NCBI RefSeq assembly: GCF_003855395.1
Contig: NZ_CP034015.1
Location: 1,312,001 to 1,376,000 of the forward strand
Source: Shewanella livingstonensis
GTDB taxonomy: Bacteria; Pseudomonadota; Gammaproteobacteria; Enterobacterales; Shewanellaceae
Length of the DNA stretch: 64,000 bases
Reading direction: 5' to 3'
The position numbers and the translations under genes are program-made. Of this stretch, positions 55,346 to 63,858 are shown piece by piece (position 1 is the stretch's first letter; each line of letters opens with the position of its first letter). The notes beneath the pieces are model-generated. The model was not told the DNA's origin and searched no databases. It saw nothing but the letters and a program-made list of their open reading frames with translations.

Positions 55346-56638
55346 GTGCACAGCGATGTATCGATAGCACGATTTAAACAGTTTCCACGGTTGATGTGGA
55401 TTTTGCTGTTTGGCTCATTTATTACCCGCGGCAGTTTTTACATGGTGTGGCCATTTTTGGCGGTCATCTTGTATGAAAAGTTTGCCTTAAGCGCCACCGA
55501 AGTGGGTTTAGTGCTGTCGAGTGCAGCGATTATATCGGTATTTACCAGTTTTATTGGTAGTTCATTATCCGACCGCATTGGCCGCCACAAGTTAATGTAC
55601 TTTACCGGTGTGCTTTATATCATCTCGTTTTCATTGCTGGCACAAGTCGACTCTGTCAAAGGTTATGTGGTGGTCATGACGCTGTGCTCTATGGCAACAG
55701 CAATATGGCGACCACTGACGTCGGCCACTATCGGCGACATTATTGACGATCCTAAAACCCGCGAATTGGCGATGCAGTCTTTGTATTTCATCGTTAACGT
55801 GGGCTGTGCTGTAGGGCCCATGCTAGGCATATGGTTAGGCTTAACCGGTAAACAGTCGAGTTTTTACATCACCGCAGCCGCGTTTGCGGTATTACTGGGA
55901 TTATTATTTTGGGGTTTTAGGCACCAAGCTCGGCAAACGGCTTCTTTAGCAACCGAACCTGCCGCTGATGGGCTTATTCCGGTTATGGGTGATGCAACCG
56001 CTGCAATTAAACGTAAGCCAGCGGCGTTAAGTAGACAACAAATAATGTCTATTTTATGGCAAGACAAGCTCCTACAAGGGCTTATTTTTGCTAACATTTT
56101 GTGCATGTTCATTTATGCGCAAATGGACAGTTCGCTTATTCAATATCTTACCCGAGCAAATGCGCCAAATTTACTGACACTGATTTCAGCAATGATTTTT
56201 ACCAATGCATTGGTGATTATCTCGACCCAGTTTTTATTATTGAGATTGATGGCGGGTTATAGCTTAATCCATCGGATCCAGTTTGGACTAATGCTGCTGG
56301 TGTTCTCACAAGTGTGGTTAGCCTATAACCCGATTGATTTCTTTTGGGGCTGGATAGGAGCGGTTGTTATTATGAGCCTAGCGGAAACCATTTTATTCCC
56401 CACGATGAATGTACATATTGATCGCTTAGCACCTAAACATCTGCGCGGGGCCTATTTTGGCGCGGCTTCATTTTATGACTTGGGTTTTGCTTTTGCCCCT
56501 CTGGGCGGCGGGATTATTTTAGACCACTTAGGCGGCTATTGGTTGTTTATCATTGGGGCTGCTTTATCGCTGGTGGTGATTTATTTATACAGCATGTTAG
56601 ATAAGCTACCGAGACCTGATTTTGCTGCATTAAAATAG
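55346..56638 (+). CDS. Major facilitator superfamily transporter, MdtH-like
   Basis: A 430-residue inner-membrane carrier with twelve predicted helices. The cytoplasmic loop 2-3 motif SSLSDRIGRHKLMYFTG is the MFS motif A (GxxxDRxGRR/K). The loop between halves (about residues 195-235) is hydrophilic, and TM7-12 follow. The general look is of a drug-efflux carrier such as MdtH, but the substrate is not determinable. The start is GTG with AAGGA six bases upstream; the overlapping ATG is out of frame. Confidence 0.88.
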   Translation: MHSDVSIARFKQFPRLMWILLFGSFITRGSFYMVWPFLAVILYEKFALSATEVGLVLSSAAIISVFTSFIGSSLSDRIGRHKLMYFTGVLYIISFSLLAQVDSVKGYVVVMTLCSMATAIWRPLTSATIGDIIDDPKTRELAMQSLYFIVNVGCAVGPMLGIWLGLTGKQSSFYITAAAFAVLLGLLFWGFRHQARQTASLATEPAADGLIPVMGDATAAIKRKPAALSRQQIMSILWQDKLLQGLIFANILCMFIYAQMDSSLIQYLTRANAPNLLTLISAMIFTNALVIISTQFLLLRLMAGYSLIHRIQFGLMLLVFSQVWLAYNPIDFFWGWIGAVVIMSLAETILFPTMNVHIDRLAPKHLRGAYFGAASFYDLGFAFAPLGGGIILDHLGGYWLFIIGAALSLVVIYLYSMLDKLPRPDFAALK

Positions 56639-56870
56639 ATTAATGATGTGTAGTAGTCGTTAATCTACTTTAATTACAATGCGTTGTTGGCGACTTGTTA
56701 AAATGCGAGCGCAGGTTTAATAAGTTAATCTCGACAACAACATTGAATGGGGCTAGATTGACAAAATTACAACCCTATCAATAATAGTATTTGGTCTTTT
56801 TTAACGGTAAGGCACATCGCTTGTTAAGCATAATTACAAGCGCCTATTTAATCGCAAAGGAACCAATTAT

Positions 56871-57347
56871 ATGAATCGTCAAATAGTCTCCCTCATTATT
56901 GTCAGTATGTTAATGGTGTTTAGCGGCCATAGCGTCGCTAAAGATGACTCACACGGTAATAGTCACAAACATAAATCTGAAAAACATGAAAAAAAGCATA
57001 AGCATGATCATGATGACGAAGTAATCTATCAAAATTATTTTAGTAATGATCGCCAAGTTATTATTAAAAATTACTACGTTACAACGCGTGATACTAAGCA
57101 TTGTCCACCAGGACTAAAAAAGAAGCATAATGCCTGCTACGCTCCTGGATATGCAAAGCAATGGCAGAAAGGCCAATATTTGCCCGCAGAGGTTGTTTAT
57201 TATGATGTGCCTCCAGCGCTTACTGTTCAGTTAGGGCTCTCATCAAGAAGTCAGAAGATTGTCCGTGTGGGTACCGATTTGCTGTTAATCAGTGTCGGCA
57301 CCGGAATGGTTCTCGATGCACTTGATGATCTTAATGGTGCTTTTTAA
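56871..57347 (+). CDS. RcnB/CigR-like exported His-rich protein, copy 1
   Basis: A 158-residue periplasmic or membrane-associated protein. The signal peptide ends near SVAKD. A histidine-rich stretch (HGNSHKHKSEKHEKKHKHDH) follows, then the conserved CigR/RcnB core: HCPPGLKKKHNACYAPGYAKQW, LPAEVVYYDVP, a VRVGTDLLLISVGTGMVLDAL hydrophobic hairpin and a short acidic tail. In Salmonella CigR dampens virulence; RcnB binds Ni/Co. The histidines hint at metal binding. A close paralog lies 1.2 kb downstream with duplicated promoter DNA. Confidence 0.82.
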   Translation: MNRQIVSLIIVSMLMVFSGHSVAKDDSHGNSHKHKSEKHEKKHKHDHDDEVIYQNYFSNDRQVIIKNYYVTTRDTKHCPPGLKKKHNACYAPGYAKQWQKGQYLPAEVVYYDVPPALTVQLGLSSRSQKIVRVGTDLLLISVGTGMVLDALDDLNGAF

Positions 57348-57348
57348 T

Positions 57349-57474
57349 CGAACCCTGCGAGCAGCGTTTGTTGACCCTTTTTACTGCGTTATCGACTTTT
57401 TATGTAGAATAACTACACATCAAAGTCTCTGCCTTGTACAAATGGTTAACAATTAGCTGCAAAAAATTAAGATC
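57349..57474 (-). mobile_element. Degenerate partial copy of the MITE-like element, inverted
   Basis: These 126 bases match the reverse complement of about 58158-58288 of the element at 58146, with scattered substitutions. The shared core is the stretch GTTATCGACTTTTTATGTAG and the adjoining TCTCTGCCTTGTACAAATGG. It lies directly after the first RcnB/CigR-like gene. It retains only GATC of one terminal repeat, so it is older or truncated. Confidence 0.8.
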
Positions 57475-57545
57475 CTCCAGCGTTAACGTAATAGCTTGCA
57501 GCTAGTTCAATGCACATTGAGCTAGCTGTTGGTATTACTATCCTG

Positions 57546-57586
57546 CCAATACCAATACCAATACCAATACCAATACCAATACCAAT
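57546..57586. repeat. Hexanucleotide tract (ACCAAT), about seven copies
   Basis: Six perfect copies of ACCAAT preceded by a partial copy, in the gene-free stretch 57348-57774 between the RcnB/CigR-like gene and the hopJ-like gene. The rest of that stretch holds the partial MITE copy and no coding sequence. Confidence 0.95.
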
Positions 57587-57774
57587 ACTAGTACCACACT
57601 ATTAGTACCAACTATCACTCTCACTTCATTTATTCCGCTGTCATCGCTATCGTTAGTCTTTTTCACTGTAGTAACGGCAGCTGTTTTGATATTGTCTGTA
57701 GTCATATTATTCGTGTATCTATCATTTTATCTATATTAACCCGATCAGAGGTTAACGAAGGGCAGGCGTACTTT

Positions 57775-58125
57775 ATGGCTTTAACACCGATCAGTCAGTT
57801 TATATTATCTTTAGCTGAACAAGCTGACTCAGTGCGTTTCGAAGAGTCTATGGTATTGATTGATAGCCATTATGATTTTAGTCCAAGTGCATTTAAAAAT
57901 GGTGATCAGCTTAACGAGGCAGGGCAAAACTCTGGTTCTTGTAAAATATTGGCATTTGGGCAAATTCATCAATTATCTATGGAGCAAACCTTGGCGATGT
58001 TTGGCCAGCATTATCGAGATGTTCTGGCTGCACCACAGGGATCTGATCATCAAAATATTCGTCAGTTTTCATTATACGGTTGGGATGGGGTTTTATTTTC
58101 GCAATTGGCATTAGCACTGAAGTAA
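57775..58125 (+). CDS. HopJ-family protein
   Basis: A 116-residue cytoplasmic protein of the HopJ type III effector family by sequence: SMVLIDSHYDFSPSAFKNGDQLNEAGQNSGSCKILAFGQIHQLSMEQTLAMFG, then HYRDVLAAPQGSDHQNIRQF and a GWDGVLF end. HopJ was named in Pseudomonas, but relatives are widespread in free-living marine bacteria without type III secretion, and the function is unknown. No signal peptide is present. It sits between the two RcnB/CigR-like copies. Confidence 0.9.
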   Translation: MALTPISQFILSLAEQADSVRFEESMVLIDSHYDFSPSAFKNGDQLNEAGQNSGSCKILAFGQIHQLSMEQTLAMFGQHYRDVLAAPQGSDHQNIRQFSLYGWDGVLFSQLALALK

Positions 58126-58145
58126 TTAATCATCATACCAAAGCA

Positions 58146-58414
58146 CTAGGGCCTGTTGATCTTTCAAGGTTATTTTTGCAGCGAATTGTTGGCCATTTGT
58201 ACAAGGCAGAGACTTTGAGGTGTAGTTATTCTACATAAAAAGTCGATAACACAGTAAAAATGGCCAACAAACGCTGCCCGAAGGGTTCGGCTAAAAACGT
58301 TTTACTCTTTGTTGAATGCATTTTGCTTAGATGACTAGGCATCAATCCATTCGCCTCGATTAAAACGTTTTTAACTCGAACAAAATTCAACCAGCAAAGA
58401 TCAACAGGCCCTAG
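58146..58414. mobile_element. MITE-like element with perfect 19-bp terminal inverted repeats
   Basis: Both ends read CTAGGGCCTGTTGATCTTT inward, a perfect 19-bp match. The ends are separated by 231 bases with no transposase. A second, nested inverted repeat (around 58180-58199 and 58257-58275, CAGCG..TTGTTGGCCATTT) gives a cruciform-like fold. CTAG at each end could be a 4-bp target duplication, as made by IS5-group transposases, but could also be part of the repeat. A small frame inside it is not a gene. Confidence 0.85.
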
Positions 58415-58566
58415 CATCGATTAATATCGACAATAGTTTTAAATACGACTATCTTGCATCCATAGTAATAGTATCAATAATGTTATTTGGTTTTTTTAAC
58501 GGTCAGGCATTATCGCTGGTTAAGCATTATGACTAGCGCCTATTTAATCGCAAAGGAATCCATTTT

Positions 58567-59034
58567 ATGAATCGTCATATACTACCTCTTATTATGTTAA
58601 GTTCTTTAATGGTGTTTTCGACAAGCCATAGTTTTGCTAAAGACCACGACAATAACGGTAAGCACAAATCTGAACAACATGACAAAAAACATCATAAGGA
58701 TCATGAAGAAACTTACCAAACTTATTTTAGTAATGATCGCCAGGTGATTATTATTAATTACTATAATACCACCCGTGATGCTAAGCATTGCCCACCAGGA
58801 TTAGCCAAAAAGAATAATGGCTGTCAACCACCGGGCAGTGCTAAACAATGGCGAAAAGGTTACTCACTGCCAGCTGATGTTGTTTACTACGAGGTACCAT
58901 CAGCGCTTACTGTTCAGCTAGGTCGTACGCCAGAAGGACAAAAGATTGTCCGTGTGGGTACTGATTTGTTGTTGATTAGCATTGGTACAGGCATGGTGAT
59001 TGATGCAATACAAGACCTTAACGATGTGTTGTAA
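58567..59034 (+). CDS. RcnB/CigR-like exported His-rich protein, copy 2
   Basis: A 155-residue paralog of the protein at 56871. The signal peptide ends near SFAKD; the His-rich part is HDNNGKHKSEQHDKKHHKDH; the core has HCPPGLAKKNNGCQPPGSAKQW, LPADVVYYEVP and VRVGTDLLLISIGTGMVIDAI. It matches the CigR consensus (CPPGLAKKNNGC) better than copy 1. The upstream DNA is also duplicated, from about 58472. It is followed by a strong terminator. Both copies look intact, so both are probably expressed. Confidence 0.85.
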   Translation: MNRHILPLIMLSSLMVFSTSHSFAKDHDNNGKHKSEQHDKKHHKDHEETYQTYFSNDRQVIIINYYNTTRDAKHCPPGLAKKNNGCQPPGSAKQWRKGYSLPADVVYYEVPSALTVQLGRTPEGQKIVRVGTDLLLISIGTGMVIDAIQDLNDVL

Positions 59035-59092
59035 CCGCGTTGGGTAAACCTTGTTATGGCGTTAGTTTTACCATTAATCATTAGCGAAACGA

Positions 59093-59117
59093 AAAAGCCG
59101 ACCAAGGGTCGGCTTTT
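59093..59117 (+). terminator. Rho-independent terminator after the second RcnB/CigR-like gene
   Basis: A perfect 11-bp stem (AAAAGCCGACC and its complement) with a 3-base loop, placed between this gene and the convergent cytochrome c gene, so it may act in both directions. Confidence 0.88.
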
Positions 59118-59165
59118 GCTTAATCACAGATTTTACACATCATTCAAAACATATGATTTAAACGC

Positions 59166-60455
59166 TTAATCATGTTCGAATATCACTTCTTTTAAATCAT
59201 GAATGGTATCCACATCTACATCGCCTGGCTGATTACTCCAGGTGACGCGCAGATAATTGGTTAAGTCTTTAAGTTGTTCATCACTCAACTTCTCGGCATA
59301 ACCTGGCATGGCATAAAAGCTGGTGGTGGTGTTGTAGTGTTGGCTTTTTATGCCTTTAAGCATAACCGCGACAACATTGTGTGGGCTAGCCTTATCTAAT
59401 GTGGCGTTCCCCGCCATTGCTGGAGCAACATTAGGTCGACCTTCACCATTTTGACTATGACAACCAGCGCAATAACCCATGTATAGGTTGTATCCGGGTA
59501 ATTCACGCTGGTGGCCATTAAAGGTCAGCGCTTTAGCTGCAACGGTTTCGTCAGTATCAAGCAGATAACTGCTTACCGCATGCATGTCGGCATCAGTTAA
59601 GTGGCTAAAACTGTGGTAAACCACAGGATACATGCCACCAAATACCGTACCTTTGCGAGAATAACCTTCAGTAAACAAAGACTTTAAATCATCATGAGTC
59701 CAGTTTTGTCGGTTAAGTTCAGCAGGAGTAATATCTGATGCCTCTAAACCTTCGATAATAGCGCCTTGAAAATGCTTATCTTGCTCCATGGCAAATAAGC
59801 TGTCTCGAGGAGTATGGCATTCACCGCAATGACCTAGCGCATTGACTAAGTAATTACCTCGGTTCCAAGGCTCACTTTTGTCTTTTTTCGGTGCAAACTT
59901 TTCAGCATCATGGGCGATTAAGTTCCACGCCTTCAGGCCAAAGCGCACGTTAAAAGGAAAAGAGACATCATTGTCGAGATTGGCTTGCTTGATGGGTTTA
60001 GTGCTCATCAAATAAGCATATATCGCTTTGGTATCTTGATCCGATAACAGGCTGTAAGAGGTGTAGGGCATGGCAGGATACAAATTACCGTTAACGCCGA
60101 CGCCATGATGCATAGCATCAAAAAACTCGTCATAACTGTATTTGCCAATTCCGGTATCTTTATCTGAGGTGATATTGGTTGAATATACCGCCCCAAACGG
60201 GGTTTCAAATGGCAGTCCACCGGTTAACTCTCGTCCACCTACTGCAGTATGGCAGGCCACACAGTCGCCAATTTTCATTAAATAAGCACCGCGTTCGAAG
60301 TCGCTACTGTTAGTACTAACCTCATCAGCCGCGTTGCTGGAACAGGCGAATAAACCCAAGCCTAAACTTAAACCCAAAATCAGTAATAGATTTTGGCTGA
60401 GCTTTATTCGCGCCTTTACTAAACGGCTTAAGTGATATTGGTATAATGGTTTCAT
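59166..60455 (-). CDS. Tri-haem cytochrome c subunit of a molybdenum hydroxylase
   Basis: A 429-residue exported electron-transfer protein with a lipobox-like LFAC after a hydrophobic signal. Three CxxCH motifs, CVACH near residue 70, CGECH near 215 and CAGCH near 340, each start a class I cytochrome c domain, as in the cytochrome subunits of membrane alcohol, aldehyde and isoquinoline dehydrogenases. The ATG at 60455 overlaps the stop of the 2Fe-2S gene as ATGA, so it is translationally coupled to it. It would pass electrons from the molybdenum subunit to the respiratory chain. Confidence 0.93.
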   Translation of the reverse strand: MKPLYQYHLSRLVKARIKLSQNLLLILGLSLGLGLFACSSNAADEVSTNSSDFERGAYLMKIGDCVACHTAVGGRELTGGLPFETPFGAVYSTNITSDKDTGIGKYSYDEFFDAMHHGVGVNGNLYPAMPYTSYSLLSDQDTKAIYAYLMSTKPIKQANLDNDVSFPFNVRFGLKAWNLIAHDAEKFAPKKDKSEPWNRGNYLVNALGHCGECHTPRDSLFAMEQDKHFQGAIIEGLEASDITPAELNRQNWTHDDLKSLFTEGYSRKGTVFGGMYPVVYHSFSHLTDADMHAVSSYLLDTDETVAAKALTFNGHQRELPGYNLYMGYCAGCHSQNGEGRPNVAPAMAGNATLDKASPHNVVAVMLKGIKSQHYNTTTSFYAMPGYAEKLSDEQLKDLTNYLRVTWSNQPGDVDVDTIHDLKEVIFEHD

Positions 60456-60988
60456 GACAGGGTTAACCCCTTTGTCTTGAGGATTAAATCTTTCATCCCA
60501 GCATAGTATTTTACATAACCAGTACAACGGCAGACATGTTCGCCTAAGGCATCTTCAATCACGCGTTCTACTTGATCTTTGGCAATAGGTTTACGCTCTA
60601 GTCGCTCAATTAATGCGGTCGATTCATTGACAAAACCCGAGGTACACCAACCACATTGAAACGAGAAATGTTCCAAAAAGGTTTGCTGTACAGGGCTTAG
60701 AGCAGTGATTTCGCCCTGAGCGTTTTGCTTAGCATGGCCTTCAACCGTACGGATACGTTTACCGTTGAAACGCTCAACACCGTTGATGCAAGTACGGACG
60801 ACTTCACTCATGCCTTGTTCGTCATCTACGATGACAGTACAGGCATGACACACCCCAGCACCGCAACCAAACTTAGTGCCAGTGAGGTTTAAATACTCAT
60901 GCAAAAATTCAATCATCATGGTGCCATCGCCGACGTCAATCGGGCCAATAGCTTGGTTGTTGATAGTTAACTTAATTGACTGGCTCAT
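60452..60988 (-). CDS. 2Fe-2S subunit of a molybdenum hydroxylase
   Basis: A 178-residue protein with two 2Fe-2S clusters. The N-terminal plant-type ferredoxin domain has GCGAGVCHACTVIV near 45; the C-terminal helical domain has CGWCTSGF near 100 and CRCTGYVKYY near 150. This is the small subunit of xanthine dehydrogenase-family enzymes such as IorA. The start overlaps the molybdenum-subunit stop by ATGA. There is no signal peptide, so it probably travels across the membrane with its Tat-bearing partner. Confidence 0.94.
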   Translation of the reverse strand: MSQSIKLTINNQAIGPIDVGDGTMMIEFLHEYLNLTGTKFGCGAGVCHACTVIVDDEQGMSEVVRTCINGVERFNGKRIRTVEGHAKQNAQGEITALSPVQQTFLEHFSFQCGWCTSGFVNESTALIERLERKPIAKDQVERVIEDALGEHVCRCTGYVKYYAGMKDLILKTKGLTLS

Positions 60989-63858
60989 GCCATGGCCTCC
61001 TTGATTTTTTTCGCTGTCATTGGTAATTCGTAAAAACGCACTGCGGTAGCTTGATAAACGGCTTCAACTAGCGCAGAAACCACAGGTATCATGACCACCT
61101 CGGCAATGCCGCGGCTCGGATCCGTTTCAGACAACTGCGGTAAAATAGTATGTTGCTGGCTCCAAACCCCAACGTGTCGTGCTAGCGGCACCTTATAACG
61201 GTTGATATTCCAAGTGCCATTACCGGCACCGGCTTCAAATGGCGGTAATTCTTCATGCAAAGCATGACCAATCCCCATCGCAAGACCGCCTTGTATTTGG
61301 CCTTCAACTAACTCATTCACAATCACTTTACCGGCTTCTAACCACGTGTGAGAACTGAGCAAGCTGACTTCGCCATTACCTTCATTCACGGCAATTTCAA
61401 CTAAGGTTGCACACGGAGCATAGTAAGTCACCATGGCATTATTAAGCTCAGCCTTTGGATAGTTCATGGCTTGACGATCAATTAAGTGATAGCCGTTTGA
61501 GCTCATGCGGGCTTTACGATCTGCGCTACCATGATATTTGTCACCTTCGCCGTATTGCAGCGCTAATGCATCTAGGGCAATGCGCTCTTTGGTGCCGAAA
61601 ATTTCAAAATCAGCTTCAGCCCAAGCCCAACGGTTAAAGGCATGGCCCATTACGCCAACCACTAAACCTAAATCGTGAGCACGCTTGGCGAGAATGTCGA
61701 TTGAAAGCGGTGGGAAGCCCATGGCAGTTAGCTTGCCATCAGTCCAACGACCATCACGAGAATCATTGAGATTGGTTGCGCCCATTGGTGTGTTGAAATA
61801 CAACTCGTTCCAAATCGACACCGCAGCAGGCCAAAGTCCGTGACGATAAATAATATCGGCGGCAATACGAGTGACATGGCTTTGATAATACGCCGACATA
61901 GATGCCGATGATGCCATGGCTTTAACGGGTGTCCAGCGTGGGTTGGCGGCCATTTCATCTTGGCGTTGCTGGGAAATAATGTATGGATTATCGGTCTGCA
62001 CCAATTGCATTGCATCCCAAATATCTATTTCAGCCAGTTTTACTTCGTGGGCAAAATTACCTAATGACTCACTAACCACAACCGCTTGAGACGTTTGCGT
62101 GCCAGTCCCCATTTCGATAAAGCCAATTTCTAAGGTTATTTTACCGTCTTTGGCTAATCTAATTGCCGCACTTGGTGCAGCAGCACCAGTACCATAATCT
62201 TTGGTCGCCATACCAAAGCCTACGCCGTAACGCATGCCTGGATTTTTAGCTTCATAATTAGCCTTTGTAGCAGCTCGGTTTTGCCATACAGGGGCTTGTT
62301 CAGCCATGTCGAGCATTTCACGGTAGCGTAGGGTGCCATTAGGGATAGCGCCTTGGGTATTACGCTGTCCTGACTCCATCACGTTAGTGGCGCGTAGCTT
62401 AAACGGATCAACATTTAACTCAGCGGCTATCTCGTGGATCATGCCTTCCATTGCAGTCATCGATTGCAATGTACCGTAACCGCGCATCGAGCCCGCATCT
62501 GGATTACGCGACGCGTAAGAGGTGGCAATAATATCGTTGCGCGGCGTGTAGTAAATACTTTGCATTGCCGTTGCGCCAACGGAGGTGACCGACGGACTGA
62601 AGTTAACGCGGCCACCGCCATCAACAGTCATCTGTGAGGTTAACGCTTGAATTTTCAAGGTGGCTTTATCTACCGCTAAACGACTCTTCATGATGAAAGG
62701 ATGACGCTTAAGACCTGATTGAAATTGCTCAAAGCGGTCGTTAGCTAAACGTACGGGACCGTTAGCATAAATAGTGGCTAGCACGCCATAATACGGGAAT
62801 ATTGAATGATCTTTAGCGCCAAAACCGCCGCCGATATAAGGCGAATGTACCACGAGGTTTTTAACTTTTTCTGCTAATGGACCAGACGACAGCATGTGCA
62901 CTGCCATCTCTTGAAAATCTTGTGGAGATTGCGAGGTAATAACCGTATGGAACGTTTGGCTACTGGCATCAAACCAGCCATTAAAGGCTTCAGGTTCCAT
63001 CATCATCGGGTCGATAATTTGAGTGCGGTACTCGCGCTCTAATACTTGCCATTGTTGGCTTTCTTTTGCACTTTCAATTTGTTTTTCTATTTCGCCTGCA
63101 TAAAAAAGACCGCGTTCTGACACAGTACCTTTGGCACTCGGATCGCCAGACCATTCTGGTTGATGGTTCTTAATGTTGGGAAAAAATAACCCATCGTGCA
63201 ACGGGCTATAAACATCTTCACGAGCACCATTTTCACCTTCTACCCGAATAAGACGCCAGCTGGCATAAGGGTCTTTAGTGTCAGATACAAAAGGGGTTTT
63301 CTCACCATAACGTAGTAGCGCATTATCAAATTGTAATAATGACTTTGCTTGTTTAAACGCGGGGAAACTGTCGAATAATAATATGGCTACGGCGTGGCCC
63401 AGATAAGCGGCAGTTTGCCCTTCAGGCAACAACATGTTGTCGCCGTAAAACTCAGGTAGTTTTACCTTATCGCGTGCTAGATCTGCCGCGGTAATGACTT
63501 TATATGGTTTAGCTGAAGCTGGAAGGTGGTCAAGGGAAAATCCTTGATAAATATGCGATGCATCGGCTGCGCGTAAAATAAAGGCGTAGCCTTGCTGTTT
63601 TGGCCAGCCAGCCATGTCCATTGCACGGTAATCTCGGCCATAGACTTTTTGGCCAGTGACTTTAGCGATACCGTCGTTGCGAAATTTAGGTTTAGATTGG
63701 CCTTTAGCCTGTGTTTGCCATTGTGCTGCCAGCTCAGGCGAGATGATCGACGCATTGGCGCGACCCATTTCCCACAATAAAGGCGCTGAATATACAGCGA
63801 CCCCACCAATGACACATTGTTTTATAAAGCTCCGGCGCGACGCATTTGATATATCCAT
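60985..63858 (-). CDS. Molybdopterin-binding hydroxylase subunit, xanthine dehydrogenase/IorB family
   Basis: A 957-residue catalytic subunit. A twin-arginine signal (SRRSFIKQCVIGG) leads the protein, so it is exported folded with its cofactor. The xanthine dehydrogenase-type domains contain GGGFGAKDHSIFPYYGVLA near residue 340, RGYGTLQSMTAMEGMIHE near 470, GFIEMGTGTQTSQAVV near 590 and EGQIQGGLAMGIGHALHEE near 870. It lacks an FAD subunit and is followed by 2Fe-2S and cytochrome c genes, the arrangement of IorAB-like periplasmic enzymes. The substrate, an aldehyde or N-heterocycle, cannot be told from sequence. Confidence 0.92.
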   Translation of the reverse strand: MDISNASRRSFIKQCVIGGVAVYSAPLLWEMGRANASIISPELAAQWQTQAKGQSKPKFRNDGIAKVTGQKVYGRDYRAMDMAGWPKQQGYAFILRAADASHIYQGFSLDHLPASAKPYKVITAADLARDKVKLPEFYGDNMLLPEGQTAAYLGHAVAILLFDSFPAFKQAKSLLQFDNALLRYGEKTPFVSDTKDPYASWRLIRVEGENGAREDVYSPLHDGLFFPNIKNHQPEWSGDPSAKGTVSERGLFYAGEIEKQIESAKESQQWQVLEREYRTQIIDPMMMEPEAFNGWFDASSQTFHTVITSQSPQDFQEMAVHMLSSGPLAEKVKNLVVHSPYIGGGFGAKDHSIFPYYGVLATIYANGPVRLANDRFEQFQSGLKRHPFIMKSRLAVDKATLKIQALTSQMTVDGGGRVNFSPSVTSVGATAMQSIYYTPRNDIIATSYASRNPDAGSMRGYGTLQSMTAMEGMIHEIAAELNVDPFKLRATNVMESGQRNTQGAIPNGTLRYREMLDMAEQAPVWQNRAATKANYEAKNPGMRYGVGFGMATKDYGTGAAAPSAAIRLAKDGKITLEIGFIEMGTGTQTSQAVVVSESLGNFAHEVKLAEIDIWDAMQLVQTDNPYIISQQRQDEMAANPRWTPVKAMASSASMSAYYQSHVTRIAADIIYRHGLWPAAVSIWNELYFNTPMGATNLNDSRDGRWTDGKLTAMGFPPLSIDILAKRAHDLGLVVGVMGHAFNRWAWAEADFEIFGTKERIALDALALQYGEGDKYHGSADRKARMSSNGYHLIDRQAMNYPKAELNNAMVTYYAPCATLVEIAVNEGNGEVSLLSSHTWLEAGKVIVNELVEGQIQGGLAMGIGHALHEELPPFEAGAGNGTWNINRYKVPLARHVGVWSQQHTILPQLSETDPSRGIAEVVMIPVVSALVEAVYQATAVRFYELPMTAKKIKEAMA

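Noticed and set aside
58226..58417. A 63-residue frame on the minus strand between hopJ and the second RcnB/CigR-like gene
   Set aside because: It lies almost entirely inside the MITE-like element and resembles no transposase.
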